14,373 bases of DNA from Chitinophaga pinensis (GTDB lineage: Bacteria > Bacteroidota > Bacteroidia > NS11-12g > UBA9320). The stretch lies in the NCBI GenBank assembly GCA_945890595.1, contig CAMDCQ010000047.1, positions 1 through 14,373 on the forward strand, read 5' to 3'. Of the stretch, positions 7,466 to 14,373 are shown one piece after another. A program made the translations under genes and the position numbers. The notes beneath the pieces are model-generated. The model was given only the letters and a program-made list of their open reading frames with translations. It was not told where the DNA came from and ran no database searches. Position 1 is the stretch's first letter, and each line of letters starts with the position of its first letter.

Positions 7466-8504
7466 ACTTCATATTCACATCCAAAGCGTCTCTCAAGGCA
7501 TTGCCTAAGAAATTAAAGCTCATAACCAACAACATGATACACACACCGGGTATGATGGCCAGGTAGGCTGCATCAAAAACAATATAATTATAATGTTCTT
7601 TGATCATACTTCCCCAACTGGGCATAGGAGGTTGCACTCCAAGTCCTAAGAAACTTAAGCCTGCTTCCAACAATATTGCACTGGCAAAATTGGCTGCACA
7701 CACTACAATAATAGGCGCCATGATATTGGGTAAAATATGTCTGAACAGAATTTGCAAATTACCAAACCCTAACACTTTTGCGGCTTGAACATACTCCATT
7801 TCTTTAATTTGAAGCACTTGTCCGCGCACGATACGCGCCAATTCCACCCACATACTTAAGCCTATTGCCAGAAACACTTGATAAATCCCTTTTTCTTGAA
7901 ACGCAAAACTTATTGCTATAGCAATAAGCAAACTGGGTAAACTCCATACTACATTGATAAGCCATAAGATAACCGAATCTACCCAACCTCCATAAAAGCC
8001 TGCTAATAAACCAAGTGTAGTGCCAATGAATAAGGTAATTAAAACGGACATAAACCCAACTAACAAGGATATTCTTGCACCGATGATTACTCTACTAAGG
8101 ACATCCCTTCCATAGCGGTCCGTTCCAAGATAATAATGCTTCGTTATGAGTGTCGCATCTTGCTTGCTCTCTATATTTTGCCATTGTATTAAACCATTTT
8201 TAGTAAATACGGCAAAACTATCTGGCAACGCTGCTGCTGAGATTGGGATATAGTTATACTCCAATGGTTTACCATTTAAAATCCAATCGAAAATTCCTAC
8301 AGACGCTACGTCTTCATCCAAGGGTTGTTGAATCATTTGGACCTCGAATCCAGGAGGCTGCAACGCTATTTCAAGATGAATATCGTTGGCTTGTGGTGTA
8401 CTGTCGGGTGTGATAAGATAGCCCAATAACGAAACCACCATGAGTAGCGTTATAAAAATAAAACCGGCTAATCCTATTCTATTCTTTGCTATCTTTTTGA
8501 TCAT
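7464..8504 (-). CDS. ABC transporter permease, DppC/OppC family
   Basis: The 346-aa product is an inner-membrane permease of the peptide/nickel (DppC/OppC) type. It has TM1 at about 11-31 (OppC N-terminal domain), the signature YLGTDRYGRDVLSR (125-138), then five more membrane segments, with the EAA-type ATPase-contact loop at about 236-260 (QAAKVLGFG ... HILPN). The extracytoplasmic stretch between TM1 and LGTD is long (about 95 residues) and begins with HLEIALQPPGF, which I recall from other Bacteroidota homologues. I chose ATG 8504; a TTG at 8516 is in frame but less likely. The gene overlaps the end of the upstream ligase-family gene by 26 bp. No partner permease, ATPase or binding-protein gene is in the window, so the substrate is unknown. 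Confidence 0.9.
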   Translation of the reverse strand: MIKKIAKNRIGLAGFIFITLLMVVSLLGYLITPDSTPQANDIHLEIALQPPGFEVQMIQQPLDEDVASVGIFDWILNGKPLEYNYIPISAAALPDSFAVFTKNGLIQWQNIESKQDATLITKHYYLGTDRYGRDVLSRVIIGARISLLVGFMSVLITLFIGTTLGLLAGFYGGWVDSVILWLINVVWSLPSLLIAIAISFAFQEKGIYQVFLAIGLSMWVELARIVRGQVLQIKEMEYVQAAKVLGFGNLQILFRHILPNIMAPIIVVCAANFASAILLEAGLSFLGLGVQPPMPSWGSMIKEHYNYIVFDAAYLAIIPGVCIMLLVMSFNFLGNALRDALDVNMK

Positions 8505-9921
8505 GTTGGTATGCAACTTCTATAGCAGTAAGTATGGCCAAGAAGCTATACAAGGGTACTGCAATTTTATCAAACTCTGTATAGTTATTAAGCACGCCAT
8601 GCGTAAAATACGTTATCAGACCTAAAAATGCTGCCAGGCTTAAATACTTACTAGAACCTTCAAGTACGCGTTGATGCTTAAAGCCGAGAATAAAGGTATA
8701 CAAAACAAAGGCTAGATAAAGGAACAACCCAACTATTCCACTTTCGGCTAACGGCCGTAAATACTCAGAATGAACACCTCCTAAAGTTCCTGCATTGGTA
8801 CTGATAATAGTCATCTCATTGGGTAATTGAAACTGACCGTATTGAGAGGTATAAGTACCTGGTCCCCATCCCATTAATGGTTTTTCCTCCCACAAACGTA
8901 TAGCGCTGCTCCATCGATTTAATCGTTCTAGATTACTTGGATCTGAAGTAACATTAGATACCGATTGAAGGTGATTTTCTATATTATCGTCCGACTCTTT
9001 TTTGTTACGAGACAAGTCTATCAGCAATGAATCTCGATTTACAACGATCACGGTGACCACAATGGCTCCAATCATAAGGATATGCTTCAATCTTACATTA
9101 CCTAAAAAGAGTAAGTAAAAAAGCAATGCTGTGGCTAAACTTAGCCAAGACGCACGGGTAAATGAAAGTGCGACGGCGATTACCATATATACAAAAAGTA
9201 GCGCGCATACTATCCGTAGTATTTTGCCGTAACCTAACGAATTACCGTGCAGTGCAAACACAAAAAGGATGGGAACAATAAATGAAATACAAGCTGCATA
9301 CATCCCATGATCAGGTAAAAAGGGACGCATGGCGGTGTACGCGTATTCCCTACTAAAACCACCCGAAGCATGGTTGTACAACGTATAAAGAGTAAGTATG
9401 ATTACAGATACGATTAAACACCATAGGTACTTTTTAATCATATCATGGTTTTGAAAATAACGAGATAGTAAAAAGTAAAATACGACGATATACCAACTTT
9501 TCATAAGAACGTACTTTGCAGAGATAAGTGGGATAGAGCTATTTACTGCAGTCACCACCAGCCACGAAAAATCTGCGAGGATGAGTAGCGATAGAATAGT
9601 CGTTACTTCTGCCACCAAAAGTTTTTGAGCACTAAATGCTTTAAAAATCACACCAATAAACAATAGAATAATAAGAGGTTCAGTGGGTAAGCTGATATTT
9701 ATGGTGCTAACACGTTCATCAATAAGATGTACGGATAGTGGAGTAGCAAAAGCCAAAAAGTAAAGAATTAACTTAGGCTTAGTGATGGTTAACCACAGCA
9801 ATGTGAGCACAGCAGGTGCTGCTAGTAGAACCAATAAATCAAAGTACACTGCGGCTAAACAGTAAACAAAAAACAACCCCACGAGGGTATACAAGCGCTT
9901 TATGTCAAGCGATAGCTCCAC
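8479..9921 (-). CDS. O-antigen ligase/polymerase-family membrane protein (Wzy_C/WaaL-like)
   Basis: The 480-aa polytopic product belongs to the O-antigen ligase superfamily, which transfers or polymerises lipid-linked polysaccharide on the periplasmic face of the inner membrane. About ten to twelve hydrophobic segments are visible. The family core is clear: LPDHGMYAA (202-210), an arginine motif SFTRASWLSL (253-262), then a large periplasmic loop (about 297-392) with RLNRWSSAIRLWEEKPLMGWGPGTY (from residue 333) and GGVHSEYL (381-388, His384). This sequence type covers both WaaL ligases and Wzy polymerases, and I cannot tell which this is. The start is GTG 9921, sharing one base with the Wzz-like stop (TAGTG). 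The end overlaps the permease gene by 26 bp, so the three genes form one unit. Confidence 0.9.
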   Translation of the reverse strand: MELSLDIKRLYTLVGLFFVYCLAAVYFDLLVLLAAPAVLTLLWLTITKPKLILYFLAFATPLSVHLIDERVSTINISLPTEPLIILLFIGVIFKAFSAQKLLVAEVTTILSLLILADFSWLVVTAVNSSIPLISAKYVLMKSWYIVVFYFLLSRYFQNHDMIKKYLWCLIVSVIILTLYTLYNHASGGFSREYAYTAMRPFLPDHGMYAACISFIVPILFVFALHGNSLGYGKILRIVCALLFVYMVIAVALSFTRASWLSLATALLFYLLFLGNVRLKHILMIGAIVVTVIVVNRDSLLIDLSRNKKESDDNIENHLQSVSNVTSDPSNLERLNRWSSAIRLWEEKPLMGWGPGTYTSQYGQFQLPNEMTIISTNAGTLGGVHSEYLRPLAESGIVGLFLYLAFVLYTFILGFKHQRVLEGSSKYLSLAAFLGLITYFTHGVLNNYTEFDKIAVPLYSFLAILTAIEVAYQHDQKDSKE

Positions 9922-10925
9922 TACTTCTTAAGTAGATTCAGTTGATTTAGAATAATTAACGCCAATACACTAAAAAGCAATACAGCTCCCGTTACTATAA
10001 GCGTAAGCAATGTGCGAAGTGGGTACGATTTCTTTTCTGCTGGAGAAGCACTGGTTAAAATAAACTTTTGCGGAAGGGTTTTATCTACATCCACTTTAGC
10101 TTTTTCATAACGTTTTCTATGCTCACTTAGGCTTTCAAGCTCTAGGATTAAAGTCTCATTGAGGTATGTAAATTCTCCTGCATACTTAGCTAACTCTTTT
10201 TGTTGCAATTGCAGTTCTCTTCTCTTAACTCCATCGGCTGCGGTTTTGTACAATTCTTCCGACAACGCTCGCGACTGTTCTTCGTAATTGGTAATCCCTT
10301 TCTCCCCTAGTTTCTGAAGAGCTACGCGTAAATCCCAAACTTGTTTTTCTTTACTTTCAAACTCACTTTTTACAATTTCAAGAGCCTCTAGTGAAACCTG
10401 TTTTTGAATTTCAGTTTTAACCGAATCATAAATAGCACTTATGCCATTGGCTATTTCTGCCGCTTTAACGGGGTCTTCGTCTAAAACTGTTATCTGAACA
10501 GCCAAGTGACGTGTACGAGAGAACTGTATATTCTTTTTCATCTTTAGCCCTAAGTCAGTTTGAGGACTACCCTTTTGATCTATGCCGTAATGATTCATTA
10601 AATCAAAGTTTTTAACAATACGACCTTGCAATGCAGAAGAATTGAGCAGCTGAAGGGCATTTTCTGCTTCCTCTTCTTCACCAAAAGCTAGAGGATCACT
10701 TTGTCTCATGTTAAGATCTGTAAAAAGTGCGTTACCTATAGAATTATTAGTAGTAGGATAAAAAACGACTTCAGATTCGTATTTTGGTGCTATGATAAAG
10801 GGTGCGGTGAATAAGCCCGTTAGTAAAATACTTGCAATTGCTATACTAGCCAATTGCTTTCTGTATTCCCATACTAGCTTTACAATATCCACAAAGTTCA
10901 AATCAAAATCTTTGTTTTGGTTCAT
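9921..10925 (-). CDS. Wzz-like polysaccharide chain-length determinant protein
   Basis: The 334-aa product is a polysaccharide co-polymerase that would set the chain length of a surface polysaccharide by working with a Wzy-type polymerase. It has the family layout: a short cytoplasmic N-terminus, TM1 at about 24-46, a long periplasmic region that starts with KYESEVVFYPT (48-58) and has a helical, coiled-coil-prone middle (about 165-285), a proline-containing ASPAEKKSYPLRT motif (293-305), and TM2 at about 305-328. There is no C-terminal tyrosine-kinase domain, so it is the Wzz type rather than the Wzc type. The start is ATG 10925, about 20 nt after a predicted transcription start. Its stop shares a base with the next gene's GTG start. 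Confidence 0.9.
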   Translation of the reverse strand: MNQNKDFDLNFVDIVKLVWEYRKQLASIAIASILLTGLFTAPFIIAPKYESEVVFYPTTNNSIGNALFTDLNMRQSDPLAFGEEEEAENALQLLNSSALQGRIVKNFDLMNHYGIDQKGSPQTDLGLKMKKNIQFSRTRHLAVQITVLDEDPVKAAEIANGISAIYDSVKTEIQKQVSLEALEIVKSEFESKEKQVWDLRVALQKLGEKGITNYEEQSRALSEELYKTAADGVKRRELQLQQKELAKYAGEFTYLNETLILELESLSEHRKRYEKAKVDVDKTLPQKFILTSASPAEKKSYPLRTLLTLIVTGAVLLFSVLALIILNQLNLLKK

Positions 10926-10950
10926 TCGGTATATTTAAAAAATAGATTCG

Positions 10951-10982
10951 CAAAGTTAATTGAATAGCTAATATAATCTCAA
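10951..10982 (-). promoter_or_regulatory. Bacteroidota-type promoter for the wzz/ligase/permease operon
   Basis: On the minus strand, TTG (10982-10980) is followed after 21 bp by TAACTTTG (10958-10951), an exact -7 element. The predicted start is near 10944, about 19 nt before the Wzz-like ATG. The -33 box overlaps the stop codon of the flippase gene, so the three downstream genes can be transcribed separately from the flippase and UMF1 pair. Confidence 0.65.
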
Positions 10983-12412
10983 TGTCGAGTTAATGACTTT
11001 AGGTCTTTAACTTGAAATAACTTAAACATAAAAGCCACTATAAGGATGCTAATAAAAATCACTGTTAGGTGAACGGCTATACTTGAGCAATATTGTTTAC
11101 CGACCATGATAACCACCATCAAAATACCGATTCCAAAAACCTGCATAAGAATATCGATGATTTTAGGTCTAAAGTTAAACTTTCTAAAACTAATCAAATA
11201 GCATATGGTCCCAAATAATACTTGGCTTATAGCAGTAGCAATAGCCGCTCCTGTCGGACCATAATTCGGTATAAACAATATATTTAGCAGTAGATTTATA
11301 CATAACGTTAAGAACGCTGCCGTATTAAGATATTTCAGCTCTAAGGCTGCGGTTAAAAGTGTCCCATAAACTAAAATCAAGACGGATCCAATAAATCCAA
11401 GCATCAAAAACGAGAATGCACTAGCGCTCTGAGCCGTAGCCTTTTCGTGATACATCACATCCATTATTTGTATGCTGTATGTCGCACTTAGCAATGCAGC
11501 GGAAATAGCAACCAACAGTAAAAATTTAGCAGTAAAGGAAGCAATTAGGTTAATCGTCTCTTTGTCTTTGATATTTTTACTGAAAAAAGGCAACAAGACC
11601 CCACTGAAAATCTGCGCAAACATAAGTATTGCATAAAATAACCTATACCCATGCGCGTAAATTCCCGCATCAGCATTGCCTACCATTGTTTTGAGCATAA
11701 CGCTATCCACATAATTATAGAGCCCCATAAGGGTAATGAGTAGCGCAAAGGGCCAGGCATTTTGCAGTAAGGGTCTTATTTTTTTAAGATCAAATGAGAT
11801 TTTAATGTCACGAAAATATTTCCACAGAAAAATCACCAAGACTAGCGTCACTAAAAAAACTCCAGCCAACTGCGCCAAAATAAACCGTTCAATAGTCAAA
11901 CTCCAGCCTTCTATACCTCCCCACAGCAGAATTGCGCAGAGCGCCACAACGAGCAATCGGTCCAAAACCATAAATATGCCATCCCACTTGAATTGTTGTA
12001 AACTGGCTACTATAGTCCTAAGGTATTGATTGAGTGAAGTAAATATTTGTAAGATGCACAAAAACACAAGCAAGAGGAACTCGGCTTCACCATAACCTAA
12101 AGCAGCGCCCACAGCAAAAACAAACAATACATATATAGCCATAAGTATCATTTTTAAACCCAAGATATTACCTGTTAGTGCTACTATTTTGTTGGTATCT
12201 CTTGAAACTTGGGTCGTATTATATCCATTCAACCCCAAATCTAAAATGATAAAAAACATCAGACTAAAATTGAATAAGGCTGCATAGTTACCATATACTT
12301 CAAGAGATAAGGTATTCTGAACAGCCCTATCTATTACCAATATCCATATAGGTTTAATAAGCAGATTTAGAATCTGCATGAAGGCTATATCAGCGAGATA
12401 CTTTTTGAGCAT
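10979..12412 (-). CDS. Wzx-like polysaccharide flippase
   Basis: The 477-aa product is a polytopic membrane protein of the polysaccharide-transport/MATE-like flippase superfamily, with about twelve to fourteen hydrophobic segments. It would flip lipid-linked oligosaccharide units across the inner membrane. Typical features are the N-terminal VYGNYAALFNFSLMF...LDLGLNGYNT region (about 39-66), the second-half start NAWPFALLITLMGLYNYVDSVML (from residue 218), which resembles the loop before TM7 in Wzx proteins, and the C-terminal NYGPTGAAIATAISQ (383-397). The start ATG 12412 directly follows the TAA of the UMF1 gene (TAAATG), so the two are probably co-transcribed and coupled. The downstream gene is the Wzz-like protein, which supports a Wzx/Wzy-type pathway. 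The glycan is unknown, as no glycosyltransferase genes are present nearby. Confidence 0.88.
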   Translation of the reverse strand: MLKKYLADIAFMQILNLLIKPIWILVIDRAVQNTLSLEVYGNYAALFNFSLMFFIILDLGLNGYNTTQVSRDTNKIVALTGNILGLKMILMAIYVLFVFAVGAALGYGEAEFLLLVFLCILQIFTSLNQYLRTIVASLQQFKWDGIFMVLDRLLVVALCAILLWGGIEGWSLTIERFILAQLAGVFLVTLVLVIFLWKYFRDIKISFDLKKIRPLLQNAWPFALLITLMGLYNYVDSVMLKTMVGNADAGIYAHGYRLFYAILMFAQIFSGVLLPFFSKNIKDKETINLIASFTAKFLLLVAISAALLSATYSIQIMDVMYHEKATAQSASAFSFLMLGFIGSVLILVYGTLLTAALELKYLNTAAFLTLCINLLLNILFIPNYGPTGAAIATAISQVLFGTICYLISFRKFNFRPKIIDILMQVFGIGILMVVIMVGKQYCSSIAVHLTVIFISILIVAFMFKLFQVKDLKSLTRH

Positions 12413-13750
12413 TTAAACCGCTATTCCATGTCTTTTTTCAATGCTGTAGGTTTTCATTAGTAAGAAGAATCCTACTATGAAAAAAATCATTAGCATGAGC
12501 ACAGATACTCGCATATTCCCAAAAATACCTTCTAGCAAACCAAACATTAGCGGACCAAAGATTAAGCCCACTTTTTCCATTACATCAAAAAAGCTAAAAA
12601 AGCTAGCATTATCGTTTGTTGGCGGTAACATTTTACTATACGTTGATCTACTTAAAGACTGAATACCTCCCATAACAAACCCCACTAGCAGTGCCAATCC
12701 GTAAAACTGAAGAGGTTGATCTATAAGGTAAGCTATTACGGTGCACAATACCCAAATAATCGTGCATAACATGAGTGTTCTGAGATTACCTAGTTTTTCT
12801 GAAACACGTGAAAGAACTTGAGCCCCAACCACAGCGACAAGCTGTATTAAAATAATACTCACAATAAGTCCGGTCTCTTTGGTTTGCCACCATTCACCAC
12901 CAGAAACCCATTGTATTTCTTTGCTCGCAAATAGCACTGCTAAAAGCATTACTGTTTGAACTCCCATATTGTAAATAAAATAACTTAGCAAGAACCATTT
13001 TACTCTAATATGTGCAGTGAGTTGCCCCCACACTTTTCGTAATTCACTGTAACCGTACCAAATAATATTATGCTTTTTTTCACGAACCGTATAATGCGAT
13101 TTACCCGGCAAATAATAGTAGGTATATTGTGCAAAACCCACCCACCATATAGAAACCATAAAAAATCCATATTTAATAGGCATCCCTAAAGCACCGTTCA
13201 AAATCAAAATAGTTACAAGTAACAGCACACTGCCTATATAACCTAGCGAGAATCCTCTTGCGCTAATTTTATCATGTTGATCTTTATCTGCAATCTCAAG
13301 AAGAAATGAATTATAAAAAACTAAACTTCCCCAAAAACCAATGCTCGCGATAAACACCGAAAACATACTTAGCTCTAAGTTGTGTACATCAAAGAAATAG
13401 AGCGATGCGCAGCCAGCAGCACCTAAATAACAAAAAAATTGCATAAAACGCTTTTTAGTCCCTGTATAATCTGCAATTCCGGAAAGAATAGGCACAAGCA
13501 ATACAATGAGTAAAAATGAAGCAGAATACACATAAGAATACAGTTCGGTATTAACAAACTGACGCCCAAAAAAAGAAACAGCATCTACCTCTTCACCGTT
13601 AATCAACTGTCGATTTCCTGAAGTTACTTTCTCGTAAAAAATAGGAAAGATGGCCGTTGAAATAATAAGATTATATACAGAATTGGCCCAATCATAAAAG
13701 GTCCATGCTCTTATTACTTTAGGATCGTTTTTTTTAAATATACGTGCCAC
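12413..13750 (-). CDS. MFS transporter, UMF1 (Atg22-like) family
   Basis: The 445-aa product is a 12-segment major facilitator of the UMF1/Atg22-like family. Family marks are FYDWANSVYNLIISTAIFP (18-36), the loop GIADYTGTKKRFM (91-103) in the position of the MFS A-motif, and MGGIQSLSRSTYSKMLP (360-376). Members are common in Bacteroidota; their substrates are not well established and cannot be read from this sequence. The start is GTG 13750; upstream in the same frame a stop lies at about 13760-13762, and no ATG lies between. The gene is the first of the leftward set, is preceded by two palindromes (13751-13771 and 13781-13795), and abuts the flippase gene. Whether it works in polysaccharide export or is only a neighbour is open. 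Confidence 0.9.
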   Translation of the reverse strand: MARIFKKNDPKVIRAWTFYDWANSVYNLIISTAIFPIFYEKVTSGNRQLINGEEVDAVSFFGRQFVNTELYSYVYSASFLLIVLLVPILSGIADYTGTKKRFMQFFCYLGAAGCASLYFFDVHNLELSMFSVFIASIGFWGSLVFYNSFLLEIADKDQHDKISARGFSLGYIGSVLLLVTILILNGALGMPIKYGFFMVSIWWVGFAQYTYYYLPGKSHYTVREKKHNIIWYGYSELRKVWGQLTAHIRVKWFLLSYFIYNMGVQTVMLLAVLFASKEIQWVSGGEWWQTKETGLIVSIILIQLVAVVGAQVLSRVSEKLGNLRTLMLCTIIWVLCTVIAYLIDQPLQFYGLALLVGFVMGGIQSLSRSTYSKMLPPTNDNASFFSFFDVMEKVGLIFGPLMFGLLEGIFGNMRVSVLMLMIFFIVGFFLLMKTYSIEKRHGIAV

Positions 13751-13771
13751 AACTTTTTTTCAAAAAAAGTT
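13751..13771. repeat. A/T-run palindrome at the UMF1 start
   Basis: AACTTTTTTT (13751-13760) and AAAAAAAGTT (13762-13771) form a perfect 10-bp inverted repeat around a single C, touching the GTG start codon of the UMF1 gene. It could form a hairpin in the leader RNA or serve as a protein site. Function is unknown. Confidence 0.6.
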
Positions 13772-13780
13772 AAAATCTGC

Positions 13781-13795
13781 CATAGTTCAACTATG
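13781..13795. repeat. Short palindrome CATAGTT-C-AACTATG, possible operator
   Basis: A perfect 7-bp inverted repeat around a single C lies 9 bp upstream (relative to the UMF1 gene) of the A/T-run palindrome. Both share the odd-centred form with C in the middle. Its position just before a first-gene start makes an operator possible, but no promoter boxes of the expected type are evident between here and clpX. Confidence 0.4.
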
Positions 13796-13951
13796 CTGCT
13801 CAATAAATAATCCTAAAATAAATTCATGTAGAAATTAGTATACCAAAAACCTAGCTAAGTCAAACATCTACTGTCACTTAACCTCTTAGTAAATAATGAA
13901 AATGGGTTTGAAACATCCTATATCCTACTGATATAGACTTGATACCAGCGA

Positions 13952-14373
13952 TTAGGCTGCTTTCAAACGTAATCTTTCAATTACTTTTTGTGCCTCTTGT
14001 AAGCCAATTTTTATTTCTTTAATCGCTTTATCTGAAGGTGCATCAAACATATAATCGCTTAAGATTGCTTCACATACAGACCTAAGCCCTCTTGCGCCTA
14101 GTTTAAATTCTATAGCTTTCTCTACAATATAATCTATTACTTCATCTGCGATGATAAGATCAATTCCTTCTAATTCAAAAAGAGCAATATATTGCCGGAT
14201 AAGTGCATTTTTAGGTTTAAGCAAAATGGCCTTTAGCGTTGCTGCGTCAAGTGGTTGAAGTGCTGTAAGAATAGGAATTCTACCAATTATCTCGGGAATT
14301 AAACCAAATTGTTTTACGTCTGAAGGTATTGCATATTGCAGGTACATATCTTCGGTAAACTCAACATCAGAAC
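13952..14373 (-). CDS. clpX: ATP-dependent Clp protease ATP-binding subunit ClpX, C-terminal part (partial)
   Basis: This is the C-terminal end (about 139 codons) of a gene cut by the right edge; the frame stays open to the last base, so the ATG at 14347 is internal. ClpX is the AAA+ unfoldase that feeds tagged substrates to ClpP in the cytoplasm. The visible part is the small AAA+ subdomain: FGLIPEIIGRIPILTALQPL, including the sensor-2-side region, then LLKPKNALIRQYIALFELEGI and the highly conserved GARGLRSVCEAIL. The Walker motifs and zinc-binding domain lie outside the window. The stop is at 13952-13954. A spacer of about 200 bp with no clear terminator separates it from the UMF1 gene on the same strand. 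Confidence 0.95.
   Translation of the reverse strand, partial: SDVEFTEDMYLQYAIPSDVKQFGLIPEIIGRIPILTALQPLDAATLKAILLKPKNALIRQYIALFELEGIDLIIADEVIDYIVEKAIEFKLGARGLRSVCEAILSDYMFDAPSDKAIKEIKIGLQEAQKVIERLRLKAA

Noticed and set aside
8505..8516. TTG 8516 as the start of the permease gene
   Set aside because: An in-frame ATG follows four codons later and gives the usual basic N-terminus before TM1; the TTG only lengthens the overlap with the upstream gene.
13918..13936. Hairpin CTATATC-ctact-GATATAG about 16 bases after the clpX stop, as a terminator
   Set aside because: The stem is short and AT-rich, and no T tract follows on the clpX strand, so it would be a very weak terminator.
13964..13971. CAAACGTA, a minus-strand TAnnTTTG match, as the UMF1 promoter
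   Set aside because: It lies in the coding end of clpX, has no -33 box at a proper spacing and would leave a leader of about 200 nt.
1..14373. CRISPR arrays, tRNA or rRNA genes, insertion sequences, toxin-antitoxin or defence genes
   Set aside because: No regularly spaced repeats, cloverleaf-like segments, transposase motifs or known defence domains were seen on either strand.

Overview
The window looks like a chromosomal segment from a member of the Bacteroidota. Three things support this: a secreted protein ends in a Por/type IX secretion sorting domain; several intergenic regions carry the phylum-type promoter pair (TTG or TTTG, then about 20 bp, then TAnnTTTG); and leaders are A/T-rich with little Shine-Dalgarno sequence and several TTG or GTG starts. 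The genus cannot be fixed from this sequence alone.

Left part (1-4442): the tail of an S24/LexA-like regulator is followed by a strong bidirectional hairpin terminator, then a leftward HtrA/Deg-family periplasmic protease gene. Divergent from the protease is a tightly overlapping rightward trio: an ECF sigma factor, a single-pass membrane protein that is probably its anti-sigma factor, and dapF (diaminopimelate epimerase, for lysine and peptidoglycan precursor). The divergent region carries two opposed Bacteroidota-type promoters whose -7 elements form one small inverted repeat. This arrangement suggests an envelope-stress unit, with a protease, a sigma/anti-sigma pair and a cell-wall precursor enzyme.

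Middle (4476-7435): a polytopic membrane protein of unknown function (possibly GT-C-like) overlaps a clear SanA/YdcF-family envelope protein gene by 4 bp. An AT-rich spacer follows, then a small secreted protein with a beta-strand-rich G8-like body and a type IX sorting domain.

Right part (7464-13750, all leftward): read in the direction of transcription, the genes are a UMF1-family MFS transporter, a Wzx-like polysaccharide flippase (stop and start abut), a Wzz-like chain-length protein with its own promoter, an O-antigen ligase/polymerase-family protein (stop and start share a base), and a DppC/OppC-type ABC permease (26-bp overlap). This is assembly and export machinery for a surface polysaccharide, but no glycosyltransferases for it are in the window. 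At the far right edge is the C-terminal part of clpX on the minus strand.

I found no clearly novel defence, mobile, CRISPR or RNA-gene system. The most interesting points are the opposed promoters of the protease/sigma locus, the sigma/anti-sigma/dapF coupling, the orphan permease fused by overlap to a polysaccharide operon, and two adjacent palindromes in front of the UMF1 gene.
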